From: G965220305 sp965220305
Lineage (GTDB): Bacteria; Chloroflexota; Dehalococcoidia; Lucifugimonadales; UBA3495
Assembly: GCA_965220305.1 (NCBI GenBank)
Contig: OZ244817.1
Coordinates: 3,720,001-3,784,000, forward strand
Direction of reading: 5' to 3'
DNA length: 64,000 bases
Shown: positions 7,179 through 15,299 of the stretch, in pieces
Layout: each line of letters begins with the position of its first letter
Numbering within the stretch: the stretch's first letter is position 1
Notes under the pieces: model-generated
The model's input: only the letters and a program-made list of their open reading frames with translations
Database searches by the model: none
What the model was told of the DNA's origin: nothing
Position numbers and translations under genes: made by a program

Positions 7179-7472
7179 TTACTCGCCGGTGGAACCGGCG
7201 ATGGGTGTCACCTGTAGGCGGAAGCCCAGGGACCGGAGCACCCGGAGCACGGTGTTGAACTCGGGGCTCGCCCCGGCCCGCATGGACTTGTAGAGGCTCT
7301 TCTCGCCCAGGCCGGTCTCCCGGGCCACTCGCCGCATCCGGTGGGCGCGGGTCATTTCTCCCATAATGCCCATTATCCGTTCCAGGTCGCCCGCTTCCAA
7401 AGCGGCGTTGAGGGCAGCCGTCATTTCGTCCGTTGTGGCTGGGTGCTCTGCCCGGGTTCCAGTGTTGCCCAT
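7179..7472 (-). CDS. Addiction-module antidote protein (HI1420-type)
   Basis: A 97-aa protein resembling the antidote of HigB/HI1419-type toxin-antitoxin modules. The C-terminal Cro-like DNA-binding domain is visible as RRVARETGLGEKSLYKSM, then PEFNTVLRVLRSLGFRLQV, the family signature. I chose the ATG at 7472 because GGGAG lies about 9 nt upstream; the frame is open to 7592. No RelE/Gp49-like toxin gene is seen on either side, so it appears orphaned or serves as a plain regulator. It lies between an excisionase-like gene and a recombinase remnant, as VapBC sits next to the recombinase at 55 kb. Confidence 0.75.
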   Translation of the reverse strand: MGNTGTRAEHPATTDEMTAALNAALEAGDLERIMGIMGEMTRAHRMRRVARETGLGEKSLYKSMRAGASPEFNTVLRVLRSLGFRLQVTPIAGSTGE

Positions 7473-7916
7473 CGCCGTTCTCCCGCTGTCGTAAGTTTGA
7501 CCCATACCCACTATGTTATCCCATCGGATACCTAGTACGCAAGGGGGAAATGTCATTCGGAGCCGCCGGTTTCGGAAATCGCACTTTACCAATCCGGAAT
7601 GAATGGGGCAGACGGGGCCGGGAGTCCACCAGCGACACCTTCACGACTGCCATTGGGCCCGGACGAGGTGGTCAATTCCGCCAGCAACAACGGCATGAGT
7701 GAAATGGCCGAGGACAGGGCGCACCTCGCCCCCGTGGTGAATGAGCGTGTCATCATGGGTCAAACCCGGCGCGTCGACAATTCCATCTCGTTCGCTGGGG
7801 CGTCCAGCCAGATGCCGGACCCTAACCCCTACAGATCTCATCCCACCACAAAATCACCCATCCGGGGCCTGCCGAGGCCGGTTTTGATCTATACCCGTGT
7901 ACAGCAATTCCCCCTA

Positions 7917-7931
7917 TTTCCCTTTTGGGAA
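7917..7931. repeat. TTTCCCTTTTGGGAA repeat, copy 1
   Basis: This 15-bp sequence contains the inverted repeat TTCCC-N4-GGGAA. An identical copy lies exactly 120 bp away at 8037. Both sit in the gene-poor stretch between the antidote and excisionase-like genes and could be operators. Confidence 0.5.
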
Positions 7932-8036
7932 CTTTTCGGCCCTTTTTGAACTCAAAACATATGGAAGCAACCGGGGCGAATCTCGCATCTTGCAAGCGAT
8001 TTCGGGTAAGGACCGGTTCCGGAAAATCCGGGCCGA

Positions 8037-8051
8037 TTTCCCTTTTGGGAA
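8037..8051. repeat. TTTCCCTTTTGGGAA repeat, copy 2
   Basis: This is an exact copy of the element at 7917-7931, about 25 bases past the 3' end of the excisionase-like gene. The stretch 7473-8075 holds no convincing gene apart from these two sites. Confidence 0.5.
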
Positions 8052-8075
8052 GTGCATGCCCAGCGGCGCTGGCCC

Positions 8076-8414
8076 TCACGATTGCCAGAACCGCCAACGG
8101 GGGCCACGCTGGTTTTGCGCCACCTTCAACTCGTTAACAAGTCCGGCATTGCGCTGCCGCTCCAGGTCAAGCTGCCCCTGCAACAGCTCCACCTGCGCCT
8201 CCAGGCCGCGAATACGCTCCCTGGCCGCCGCCAGCGCGGGATCAGCGGCCTCGCCGTTCACCGGCGGGTCGTCGTCCAGTATCACGTACACCCGGTGCCG
8301 CCGGCCGCGTGGCTCTCTCTTTACCGGCACCTCCCCGGCGGCGATGCGCCGGTTCAGCGTGGACAGGGAGAGCCTCAGCTCCCGGCAGGCTTCCGCCTTG
8401 GTCAGCAGTCTCAT
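8076..8414 (-). CDS. Excisionase-like / MerR-type HTH protein with coiled coil
   Basis: A 112-aa protein. Residues 1-45 are an excisionase-family winged helix-turn-helix (MRLLTKAEACRELRLSLSTL, then NRRIAAGEVPVKREPRGRRHRVYV). Residues about 60-100 form a heptad coiled coil (AARERIRGLEAQVELLQGQL). I chose the ATG at 8414, with GGGAGATGAGG upstream, over the upstream frame opening at 8447. Small proteins of this kind act as recombination directionality factors or as regulators. Its place between the replication-relaxation gene and a recombinase remnant favours the former for module B. The C-terminus ends in Trp-rich WRFWQS. Confidence 0.75.
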   Translation of the reverse strand: MRLLTKAEACRELRLSLSTLNRRIAAGEVPVKREPRGRRHRVYVILDDDPPVNGEAADPALAAARERIRGLEAQVELLQGQLDLERQRNAGLVNELKVAQNQRGPRWRFWQS

Positions 8415-8652
8415 GTCCTCATCTCCCACTGTGTCGTTACGTCTCATTTACGGGTCATTCCTGATGTGTCATACGTGCCAGCGGCTTTGGCGTTGTCGTG
8501 GGCGGGGCCGGTGTCTCTCCCTCGAAAGCTCTGGTTTCTGCAACAAATGGCAATCAAATGGACTTTTGGGGTCAGACAGGGTTGAGACGGGGAAAAACCC
8601 CTGTAATCCCTATTGGATTGTCCCTCTCCTACAGGAAACCCCGGGAACCGCT

Positions 8653-10674
8653 TCACCGGCAAAGTTGCATTTCTGCAAGTTCCTGCAATGTCAGGCTTTC
8701 GCCGGTGTCCGGGTCAGGCAATATCCACGTGTCAGCCAGGATGCCCCGCCGGGCGATGGTTTCCAGGTTGGAGCTGGCGAAGGGGGCGTGATCGACGCAG
8801 GCGGCGGCGTCCAGGAAGGCGTCCTCGTCGGCTTCCGTCTCGAACACGAACAACACCAGGGGCAGTTCCCCGCCGTGGTCCCAGCGGGCGTAGCCGCTCT
8901 GGAAGTAGCGGCGGTAGTTCTCCAGCCGGACGCGCACCCGCCGGGGCGTGGTGGCCCGGCGCTCGTATTCCAGGAAGCAGTGGCGGTATCCCTGGGGCAG
9001 GTCCAGGGTGAAGGACAGGTCGGGGTGGACCACGTAGTTCTTGTCGTTGTGCCAGTACCCCACGGCGGAGCGGGAGGTGGGCAGCAGGTCCAGGACGCCG
9101 TAGTCCCGGCTGCGGGCGCACTCGGCGGCGAGACCGGCGGCCAGGGTGGTCAGGGCGGCGTGGTGCTCCGGCTGGGAGGCCACGGCCCGCAGGACGGTTC
9201 CGGCGTAGACCTGCGGGTTGCTCAGGCTGGGCTCGGCGCTCCAGCGGTCCAGGACCTGCCCCACGGCGGCCCGGTCCCGGCGGGCCAGGCAGGTCAGCCC
9301 TTCGTCGGTGAGGACGTGCAGTTCCTCGCCGGCGCGAGTGAGTCCGCGCTCAGCCAGGGAACGGAGCACCTGGTTGGCGCGGCGGCGGGTGACGCCGCCC
9401 ATCAGCCCGGCCAGTTGGCCGATGTCGCACCGAGGCCAGGCGGCCAGCAGTTCCAGGGCCTGCTTTTCCGTGCGCGTGAGTCTGACGGCCAGGGAGTTAC
9501 ACACCTGCTCCGTCGGCTGAGGCATCATCGCCCGCAGGCGGCTGGGATACAGTTCCTCCGGGTCGGGCGTGGGGTGGTCGGAGAGGGCGGTCCCCGCCCG
9601 GCGTCCCAGCCAGCCCATGATGGCGTCCAGGGACACGTCGGGGTTGATCGTCTCGGGCAGGAAGGAGCTGTGGCCCCCGCCGCACTGCTGCCACACCTGG
9701 GCCTGGGCATCTCCCGCCAGCAGTTCCCCCTCGGTGGCGGCGAAGGTGCTGCGGTGCTCGCCGGGGTCGCCCAGGGTGCGGAAGGCCCGGCGGGTGGCCT
9801 GGTCCGAGTGGGTCAGCACCAGCGTTGCGGTGGGCCGGTGGCGGGTGCGCAACTGCTCCAGGGTTCTCAGGCGGTAGCGCAGGTTGGCCGAGGACAGCAT
9901 CGGCCCCTGGCGCACGATGCCCAGGGAACGGCCCCCGGACAGGGTGATCAGCAAGTCGTAAGGTCCCCGGCGGTGGTGGTCCACCCGGACGGGCTGCCGC
10001 TGCGGGTCGGCGTGGGCGATCATGGCGGCCACATGGTAGAGCGCGGCCACGGCGTCCAGGCGTTCGGTGAGCAGCCGGAACCACTCCCGGGACACCGGGT
10101 ACTCGCTGAGGAAGCGTTCCGTGCCGTGCTCGGCCCGGGCGGCGGCTTCGATGCCCCGTTCCGTGGGGAAATATCGGCGCCGGGAGTTTGGCACCAAGGC
10201 ACCCAGGTGGTGGGCAACAGAATCCACCAGGCCCAACCCGGCGAGTTTCGCCAGCCGGCGGCGCAGGGTGGTGGCGGGAATCCTGCCGAAGCTGGAGAGT
10301 TCCTCCACGGTCGCCAGGGGCGCGGCGCAGAGCAGCCGCAGGGCGTCCTCCAGGGTTTCGGCCAGGGGCTTGGGATTGGCGGCGGCGCGGCGCCGTATCC
10401 GGCGGACGGCGGTCATGGCCCAGGCCGCCGCTTCGATTACGTCGGGGTCGTCGCCAACGGTCCTGATCACCGCCCTGGGCAGGGATTTCCCCAGGCGCCC
10501 CCGTTCCAGGAACCGCCAGAGGGTGTGGCGGGAAACCCCGAAGGTCTCGGCAGCCCTGGCCCGGCCGTGCCACAGCACGTAGGTGCGCACGTAATCGCCG
10601 ATGGCGTGGCTGAGGGCATCGCCGGCTGGTTCTTCCACTATCGTAATTGGCGTGCTGGTGCTGGTTATTGTCAT
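8653..10674 (-). CDS. Replication-relaxation family protein (module B)
   Basis: A 673-aa protein of the replication-relaxation family, found on conjugative and mobilisable elements and thought to prepare DNA for transfer or replication. Its N-terminal third holds several winged helices (DYVRTYVLWHGRARAAETFG, RIPATTLRRRLAKLAGLGLV), a second winged-helix set lies near residue 430 (RTEKQALELLAAWPRCDIGQ), and the C-terminal domain contains FLEYERRATTPRRV and ENYRRYFQSG, paralleling FLEWERRAVRPATM in the 56.9-58.5 kb paralogue. I chose the ATG at 10674, six bases after GGGAGGA; the frame is open to 10839. The conserved E-x-ER segment may be part of a nuclease-like fold, which is inference. Confidence 0.75.
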   Translation of the reverse strand: MTITSTSTPITIVEEPAGDALSHAIGDYVRTYVLWHGRARAAETFGVSRHTLWRFLERGRLGKSLPRAVIRTVGDDPDVIEAAAWAMTAVRRIRRRAAANPKPLAETLEDALRLLCAAPLATVEELSSFGRIPATTLRRRLAKLAGLGLVDSVAHHLGALVPNSRRRYFPTERGIEAAARAEHGTERFLSEYPVSREWFRLLTERLDAVAALYHVAAMIAHADPQRQPVRVDHHRRGPYDLLITLSGGRSLGIVRQGPMLSSANLRYRLRTLEQLRTRHRPTATLVLTHSDQATRRAFRTLGDPGEHRSTFAATEGELLAGDAQAQVWQQCGGGHSSFLPETINPDVSLDAIMGWLGRRAGTALSDHPTPDPEELYPSRLRAMMPQPTEQVCNSLAVRLTRTEKQALELLAAWPRCDIGQLAGLMGGVTRRRANQVLRSLAERGLTRAGEELHVLTDEGLTCLARRDRAAVGQVLDRWSAEPSLSNPQVYAGTVLRAVASQPEHHAALTTLAAGLAAECARSRDYGVLDLLPTSRSAVGYWHNDKNYVVHPDLSFTLDLPQGYRHCFLEYERRATTPRRVRVRLENYRRYFQSGYARWDHGGELPLVLFVFETEADEDAFLDAAACVDHAPFASSNLETIARRGILADTWILPDPDTGESLTLQELAEMQLCR

Positions 10675-10907
10675 GCTCATTCCTCCCGTGGCAGTGGCCC
10701 AACACTCCATTGTCCAGGAGAAATTGTTCGCTCGTAATGCCTCGCAAGGCATTACGTTGGAGACAGTTTTGTGGTATGGGCGAGGGCTGGTGGCGGGCCG
10801 CCCCCTGTGGGACGGGCGTTTCGGGGCAAAGCGCTGCAAAGGGGCGGGCGAATGGAATTCCGGCGCCCCGCCGATGCGTCAGCGGGTGCGCCGGTTGCCG
10901 GGATGGC

Positions 10908-11123
10908 TCACTCCCGGGATTCACCTGCCAGCGGCGGACCGGGCGAGGGTAAGCCGCTCCGTTCCGCCTGCCGCTCCAGGTGGGCGCGGGCGATGATCCG
11001 GGCCAGGATGCGCAGCCCATCGCTCAGTGTCTTTCGGTGTTCCGTCGTGTAGATGGGCGGCGCGGACCTGGTGTTGATACCAGTACCGGTCTTCCGCCGA
11101 TTGTTGTGGTTGTTCTTTCGCAT
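10908..11123 (-). CDS. 71-aa protein, ILARIIA family, copy 1
   Basis: A 71-aa basic protein with a strong ribosome binding site (GGGAGGGACAGG before the ATG). The core is TLSDGLRILARIIARAHLER, then QAERSG. It is paralogous to the 71-aa product of 11624-11839, which has TMREGLHILARIIAGAHLRR then QAERSA, and both have the same length. No known domain is recognised. It lies upstream of the replication-relaxation gene on the same strand, so it may belong to the same transfer or maintenance operon. Two copies with intact Shine-Dalgarno sequences and a conserved helix make translation credible. Confidence 0.65.
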   Translation of the reverse strand: MRKNNHNNRRKTGTGINTRSAPPIYTTEHRKTLSDGLRILARIIARAHLERQAERSGLPSPGPPLAGESRE

Positions 11124-11205
11124 CCTGTCCCTCCCCTGGTCGCCGGACCGTTCTCTGCCGTCCAGTGTGATGAGTGGCAACACCGGAGGGAATCCCTTGA
11201 AAGGT

Positions 11206-11248
11206 GGTTCACCTGTGAACCAGGGTTCATGCGTGAACTACCCCATAA
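11206..11248. repeat. Tandem GTTCAC-type palindromes
   Basis: GGTTCACCTGTGAACC (11206-11221) is followed four bases later by GTTCATGCGTGAAC (11225-11238) and then TACCCCATAAGG. The motif plus trailing ACCC(T/C)ATAAG also occurs at 4685-4710. They lie upstream of the copy 1 71-aa gene, consistent with a shared operator in both modules. Confidence 0.55.
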
Positions 11249-11436
11249 GGTTTCCGGCGCCACACTCCGGCGGTGACGTCATAGACGTGTACAGGGATTT
11301 GGACTTTGGGCAGGATGGGGCCGGGGGCCGGTTTCGTAGCTGAAAACAGGGAATTTCAGGGGGGTTTGGGGCCAATTCAGGCAACACTTTTGGGAAGGGC
11401 TGGTTCCAGGGACATGGGGCAGGGCCAGCTAGGGAA

Positions 11437-11508
11437 TGTTCCACGAGGAACATGACGATTTCGGGGGCGATGTTCCACGGCCCTATTGGAAATGTTCCTT
11501 GTGGAACA
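11437..11508. promoter_or_regulatory. parS-like palindrome cluster
   Basis: TGTTCCACGAGGAACA (11437-11452), a half site TGTTCCACGG (11471-11480) and TGTTCCTTGTGGAACA (11493-11508) lie within 72 bases. The full sites differ at one and two positions from the ParB site TGTTCCACGTGGAACA known from Pseudomonas. No ParA or ParB gene is in the window. Partition or ParB recruitment is inferred; a repressor operator is the alternative. Confidence 0.55.
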
Positions 11509-11623
11509 TGGGGGCGCGGCGGGCCGGGTTAGCCGTCCGCGAGGGCCGGAAGATGGTTTCCCCGGCCCGGCCAGCCTGCGGGCGGCGCATATTCCTCTCA
11601 GGGCCGCCGATTTCAGGAGTTGT

Positions 11624-11839
11624 TCACTCATCATGCCGGCCCATGGGTGGAGGGCCAGTAGCGGCGGTTGCGCTCCGTTCGGCCTGGCGCCGCAGGTGGG
11701 CGCCGGCGATGATACGAGCCAGGATGTGCAGCCCTTCGCGCATGGTTTTTCGCTGGGACAGCGTGCAATCCTGCATCCCGGTCCCGGTGTTGAAGGCGGT
11801 CTCCGTCTTTTGGAGGTAGTTTCCCTTGTTGTCTCCCAT
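11624..11839 (-). CDS. 71-aa protein, ILARIIA family, copy 2
   Basis: A 71-aa protein preceded by GAGGAGGGAC, with the ATG taken as the second of two adjacent ATGs. Residues about 29-55 (TMREGLHILARIIAGAHLRR, then QAERSA) match copy 1 at 10908-11123; the N-terminal halves are different apart from a shared NTGTG/GTGIN-like turn. The C-terminus PPPMGRHDE is acidic-basic mixed. Function is unknown. The parS-like sites and the GTTCAC palindromes lie in the gap between the two copies, so these small proteins, palindromes and the relaxation gene may form one maintenance region. Confidence 0.65.
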   Translation of the reverse strand: MGDNKGNYLQKTETAFNTGTGMQDCTLSQRKTMREGLHILARIIAGAHLRRQAERSATAATGPPPMGRHDE

Positions 11840-12773
11840 CATGTCCCTCCTCAGGTCATACCAGCGTGGAGGGCCAGGAAGACCGTCGTTATCCCTCGGA
11901 AGGGATTTCACGGATGAAAAGGCTTGCAGGCCATACCCGCCGGAGGCCGTTCTGAGGTCAGGAGGCTGTACAGGAAAGAGGTTTGAGCGCAAGTTGCGGA
12001 TGCGGGCCGTTTCAAAGCTGGATCAGAGGGAAATCATCCCCTGCCGGACGGAAACGGCGAACACTTTTTGTCAAGGGCCGGTGGCGACAAAATGCAAGTT
12101 GCGAGACAGGTTGCGTTGGAAAGGTGCAATTTGCGCCCCCAGGGATGGGCCGGGGTCGGGAGTATGTGGCCGGGGCCGGGCAGGGGGGCGGCACTGGCCC
12201 CGGTGAGCTGGTGGGCGGTGAGGTTGCCAACGCGAACAGGGGAGCAGTCTCGGGCGCTCAGGGCGGGGATGGCGGTGGCGGCGGAGACGGGTCCGGGTTG
12301 GCGAGCGAGGGTAAAGGCGCTGCAAGCCGGATGGCTGACGCCGGCAACTGCGGCGGCGATGGCGGCGTGGTGAACGTGTACGAGCTGAGTCATGGCCCTG
12401 GTGAACCGGATCGCACCGGCGGGGGTCGCCAGGGCGCGGCGCGGCTGCTGAGGCTCAATCACCGGACCTTGGCGGCCAGCGCCGGTGACAGCGGGAACGC
12501 AGTGATGGGCGTCGTGGCGGGAGACAACGTGGGGAACGATAACGGCAGCAAGGTTCTGGGCGATGTCGTCGTGGGCGCCGGTGGACCGGTCCGGCGCCGG
12601 AACTGTGCTTAGAGTTTAGGTCAAAAAAAGGCAACACTTTCGCCGGTAGAACGCTTGTGGTCTTGCCAAGGGCAACCCGGCGCCGGATACTGGAATGCGT
12701 GATCAGGCTTTTGCCAGTGCTTCCTGCCGAGAAAACTGGAGGGTCCCGTTCCTGGACCCGGGACCGGCCGCAT

Positions 12774-12850
12774 AGGATTGAGCCCTGCTCTCCGAACGGC
12801 CGCCCCTGCCGGACCGACTCAGAAGGATCGAGCCTTGCTCTCCCGATGGG
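12774..12850. repeat. Two diverged copies of a 50-bp repeat
   Basis: AGGATTGAGCCCTGCTCTCC (12774) and AGGATCGAGCCTTGCTCTCC (12824) are direct repeats 50 bp apart with few mismatches. A further related stretch, TTGGATTGAGCGGCTGAACG, occurs near 13358. Confidence 0.45.
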
Positions 12851-13263
12851 CGTCTGCGAGGGACATACCCGAGGCGCGCGGTGCGCTTCGCCAGGCATCC
12901 CTGCACAAGGCGGTTTCCTTCCCCAAGGACTGAATCCAGGAGGTGGCAATCAGAACAGCGCGGCGTTCCCGGCGCCCCTTCCCCTTTCGGACTCAGTTGC
13001 GGAGCGGTCCACCTGCTTCGCGTTCTTCACCCTGCGGTTGGAGCGGATAAACAGCCCCGGCTGTCTCATCATGCCTGTGGCGTGACTACCGAACAGCGGT
13101 AGCACGTCCGCAGATCCAACACGCTCCGGTCATCCACAGGCAACGGACCGGACGTCACCATTTCAACGCAGTATCCACCGGCACGGTGGCTGACAACGTG
13201 GCGGCTGACCCGACTGCGTTCCTCTCCCTTTCTATCACCCAGCGGTTTCCAGGAACTCCCACC

Positions 13264-13467
13264 CTGGCCGAACTGCGTCTTTCGCCAACCCCCGATCCAG
13301 CGTTCTCCGTTGAGTGGCCCCCAAGCCCTGGGCGCAGTGCGTCCGGCGCCGGGCGATTGGATTGAGCGGCTGAACGTTTCCCTGGGTGAATTGCACCTTC
13401 CGCCAACTCTCATTCCGGCTCTCCCTGTTGAAGCCCTCCACTCTGGGCGTAGTGCGTCTTGCGCCAA
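13264..13467. repeat. Degenerate direct repeats of about 54-64 bp
   Basis: Four related blocks begin at 13264 (CTGGCCGAACTGCGTC), 13328 (CTGGGCGCAGTGCGTC), 13382 (CTGGGTGAATTGCACC) and 13443 (CTGGGCGTAGTGCGTC), most ending in CGCCAA. Spacing is 64, 54 and 61 bp. They read through no common frame. Function is unknown; they are eroded tandem repeats. Confidence 0.5.
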
Positions 13468-13833
13468 CCCACCGATCCTGTATTTCCGTGGCAGGGCCGG
13501 ACCGCGAGCGTAGCGCTCCCAGCACGGTGAGGCGCGGGGGAATGTCGATGGGTGGTGGAATGGCGTTACTCCCTGCGAAGGGCGGCAGGTTCGGCAGGCC
13601 AATGGCGGTTGCTGCTTCCATCACCGGCGGGAACCACGTCAGCAACAGGCAGTAAATCAACCAGAACAACGAGGAGGTGCCGAAAAACGATAAACAGCCG
13701 GAATCCCTTTCCACTACAGTCCGGTTGGAGGAACCGGTGAACTGACGAAACCCACGGCCCGCCGCCCCCTGGGTGGCGAGGCTGGACCCCAGGCGGCTGC
13801 ACAAGCCGCCACTGACGGTCCAGAACATGCATT

Positions 13834-13877
13834 AAGCGGGGTCGGTCTCATTGAGGCCGGCCCCGCTTTCTGTGTTT
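13834..13877 (+). terminator. Hairpin with T-rich tail, copy 1
   Basis: AGCGGGGTCGG (13835-13845) pairs with CCGGCCCCGCT (13857-13867) and is followed by TTCTGTGTTT. No coding gene precedes it closely. A second, similar hairpin with the same tail lies 130 bp downstream, directly before the triple-HTH gene. Confidence 0.55.
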
Positions 13878-13964
13878 GCGGGCCTTTGAATAGGGCGGCC
13901 CCATAAACCGCTACTGACAAATAACGTCATTCCTGCGCAGGCGGGAACTACAGCTTTGCATTAG

Positions 13965-14006
13965 AGCGGGGGGCGTCCTTCGGGCGGTCCCCGCTTTCTG
14001 CGTTTT
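13965..14006 (+). promoter_or_regulatory. UUCG-capped hairpin leader of the triple-HTH gene
   Basis: AGCGGGGGGCGTCC, a TTCG loop and GGGCGGTCCCCGCT form a stem with a few mismatches, then TTTCTGCGTTTT and the ribosome binding site GGAGGAAG of the gene at 14019. It repeats the hairpin at 13834, including the GCATTA before it and the TTTCTG(T/C)GTTT after it. Attenuation of the downstream gene is plausible. Confidence 0.55.
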
Positions 14007-14018
14007 GGAGGAAGCGAC

Positions 14019-15002
14019 ATGAAGGCGACTACCAGCATCGAAAAGACCAAGACCACCACCCACGGCGTTGCGGCCAACTTCGACAGCTGCGGCGACATCA
14101 ACAGCCTACAGGCACCGGAGGTACAGGCCAATGCGGCGGCGACCGGCGAGCGGAGGGGCAGGCAGGAGAGCGAACTCCGCGCCGCCGCCCGGCGCCAGGG
14201 CCTCACCCTGAAGCAACTGGCGGTGAAGATGGGCGTCAGCTACAACTACCTCTCCCAGGTCAGCAGCGGGCGCAGGCCCTGGTCTCCGATGCTGCGGGAA
14301 AGGGTTGCGGCAGTGCTGGGCGAAGTCCCCGGCCAGGGCGTGGTCTACCGGCAGGGCGGCCACGTCAGCGGCGAGAGCAGCTACATCCGGGAGCGGGCCC
14401 GCGAGGTGGGCCTGAGCCTGGGGGAACTGGCGGACCGGGTGGGCGTGTCCCGCAGCTACATGTCCCAGGCGTCCCGGGGACACCGCAACTTCGGTCCCAT
14501 GGTCCAGGCGCGGCTGGAGGCCCCGGTGAAGGTCGAGGCCGCCCCGCGTCCCACCGTTGACCCCAGGGCCCTGTGGGACCGCATGGAGGCTCACGGCTAC
14601 TCGCAGAACGAGACGGCCCGGCGGGCCGGCATCAGTTCCGCGCTCATGTCGCAGATCATGAACGGCCAGCGCACCCCGTCGGGGGACGTGCTGAGAAGGC
14701 TGCACGAGGTGCTGTTCCAGCCCACGGCGGCGGAGCTGGTGGTTCCCGCCGAGGTCAAGGTGCTGGCCTGGAAGAAGGGTTCCCGCAACGGCGTGGTGGT
14801 CAAGGGCGCCGGCGGGTCGCACAGCGGCAACAACCCCGGCGGCGGCGCCGTGCGCATCGGCGGCCGGGTGCCCCGGGGCGCCGGGGTGGAGTACGCCTAC
14901 CGCGCCGGGTACGATAGCCGGGGCCGGGTGTCGGTGACCCACCTTGTGGATAAAAGAGGCTACGCCGTCATGCTGATGCAACCGGAGCCGGATGGAGTTT
15001 AG
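14019..15002 (+). CDS. Protein with three XRE-type HTH domains
   Basis: A 327-aa protein with three separate helix-turn-helix units: residues about 50-97 (AARRQGLTLKQLAVKMGVSY, NYLSQVSSGRRPWS), 122-168 (IRERAREVGLSLGELADRVG, VSRSYMSQASRGHRNF) and 190-235 (RMEAHGYSQNETARRAGISS, ALMSQIMNGQRTPSG). The last 90 residues are Gly-rich and end in a beta-type segment (AGYDSRGRVSVTHLVDKRGY). GGAGGAAG precedes the ATG. Three HTH units in one chain suggest binding to repeated DNA sites or DNA bridging, as an element-maintenance or nucleoid-type regulator; this is inference. The hairpin leader suggests regulation at the transcript level. Confidence 0.72.
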   Translation: MKATTSIEKTKTTTHGVAANFDSCGDINSLQAPEVQANAAATGERRGRQESELRAAARRQGLTLKQLAVKMGVSYNYLSQVSSGRRPWSPMLRERVAAVLGEVPGQGVVYRQGGHVSGESSYIRERAREVGLSLGELADRVGVSRSYMSQASRGHRNFGPMVQARLEAPVKVEAAPRPTVDPRALWDRMEAHGYSQNETARRAGISSALMSQIMNGQRTPSGDVLRRLHEVLFQPTAAELVVPAEVKVLAWKKGSRNGVVVKGAGGSHSGNNPGGGAVRIGGRVPRGAGVEYAYRAGYDSRGRVSVTHLVDKRGYAVMLMQPEPDGV

Positions 15003-15299
15003 CTCAGCGGCCGCCGCGCCGGCAGCCTGCCCTCTACCGGATGCGAGCGTGATGGGACCGTTGTTGGGCCGGAACCGGCAGGCGCAGGACACTGGACCGC
15101 CGGGTCAAAGGGGGAGAGGGCCGCGTGAAGTGCGGTCCTCTCCCCGCCCGTCCCTGGGTGCCGCCCCTGCTTTGCTGCCCAAAATTCGCCTGGCGGTGTA
15201 GAATGTCCCCCAGAGAAGAACGCCTTTGAGGGGGAACTTAACAAGCGGCGGCGCCAGCCTGGGAGCGGGCCGGGGTTGCCGTCGGCCGCCAGGTGCGAA

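Larger units (their letters stand above)
11993..13833. other. 1.8-kb stretch without a convincing gene
   Basis: Several open frames exist (for example 11983-12612 on plus and 13235-13828 on minus), but they are Gly/Pro/Arg-rich, lack ribosome binding sites and show no family motif. What can be seen are degenerate repeats at 12774-12850 and 13264-13467. The stretch probably is non-coding or decayed DNA at the edge of module B. Confidence 0.5.

Noticed and set aside
7897..10737. A 946-aa plus-strand open frame opposite the replication-relaxation gene
   Set aside because: It is rich in Gly, Gln, Val and Pro, has no motif and mirrors the third-codon-position GC of the minus-strand gene, which has a ribosome binding site and paralogues.
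13264..13467. Integron attC array
   Set aside because: Spacing is near 60 bp, but there is no clear core-site pair, no cassette genes between units and no integron integrase.
13235..13828. A 197-aa minus-strand frame with one hydrophobic segment
   Set aside because: It runs through the degenerate repeats and has no start signal. The hydrophobic patch alone is not enough to call a gene.
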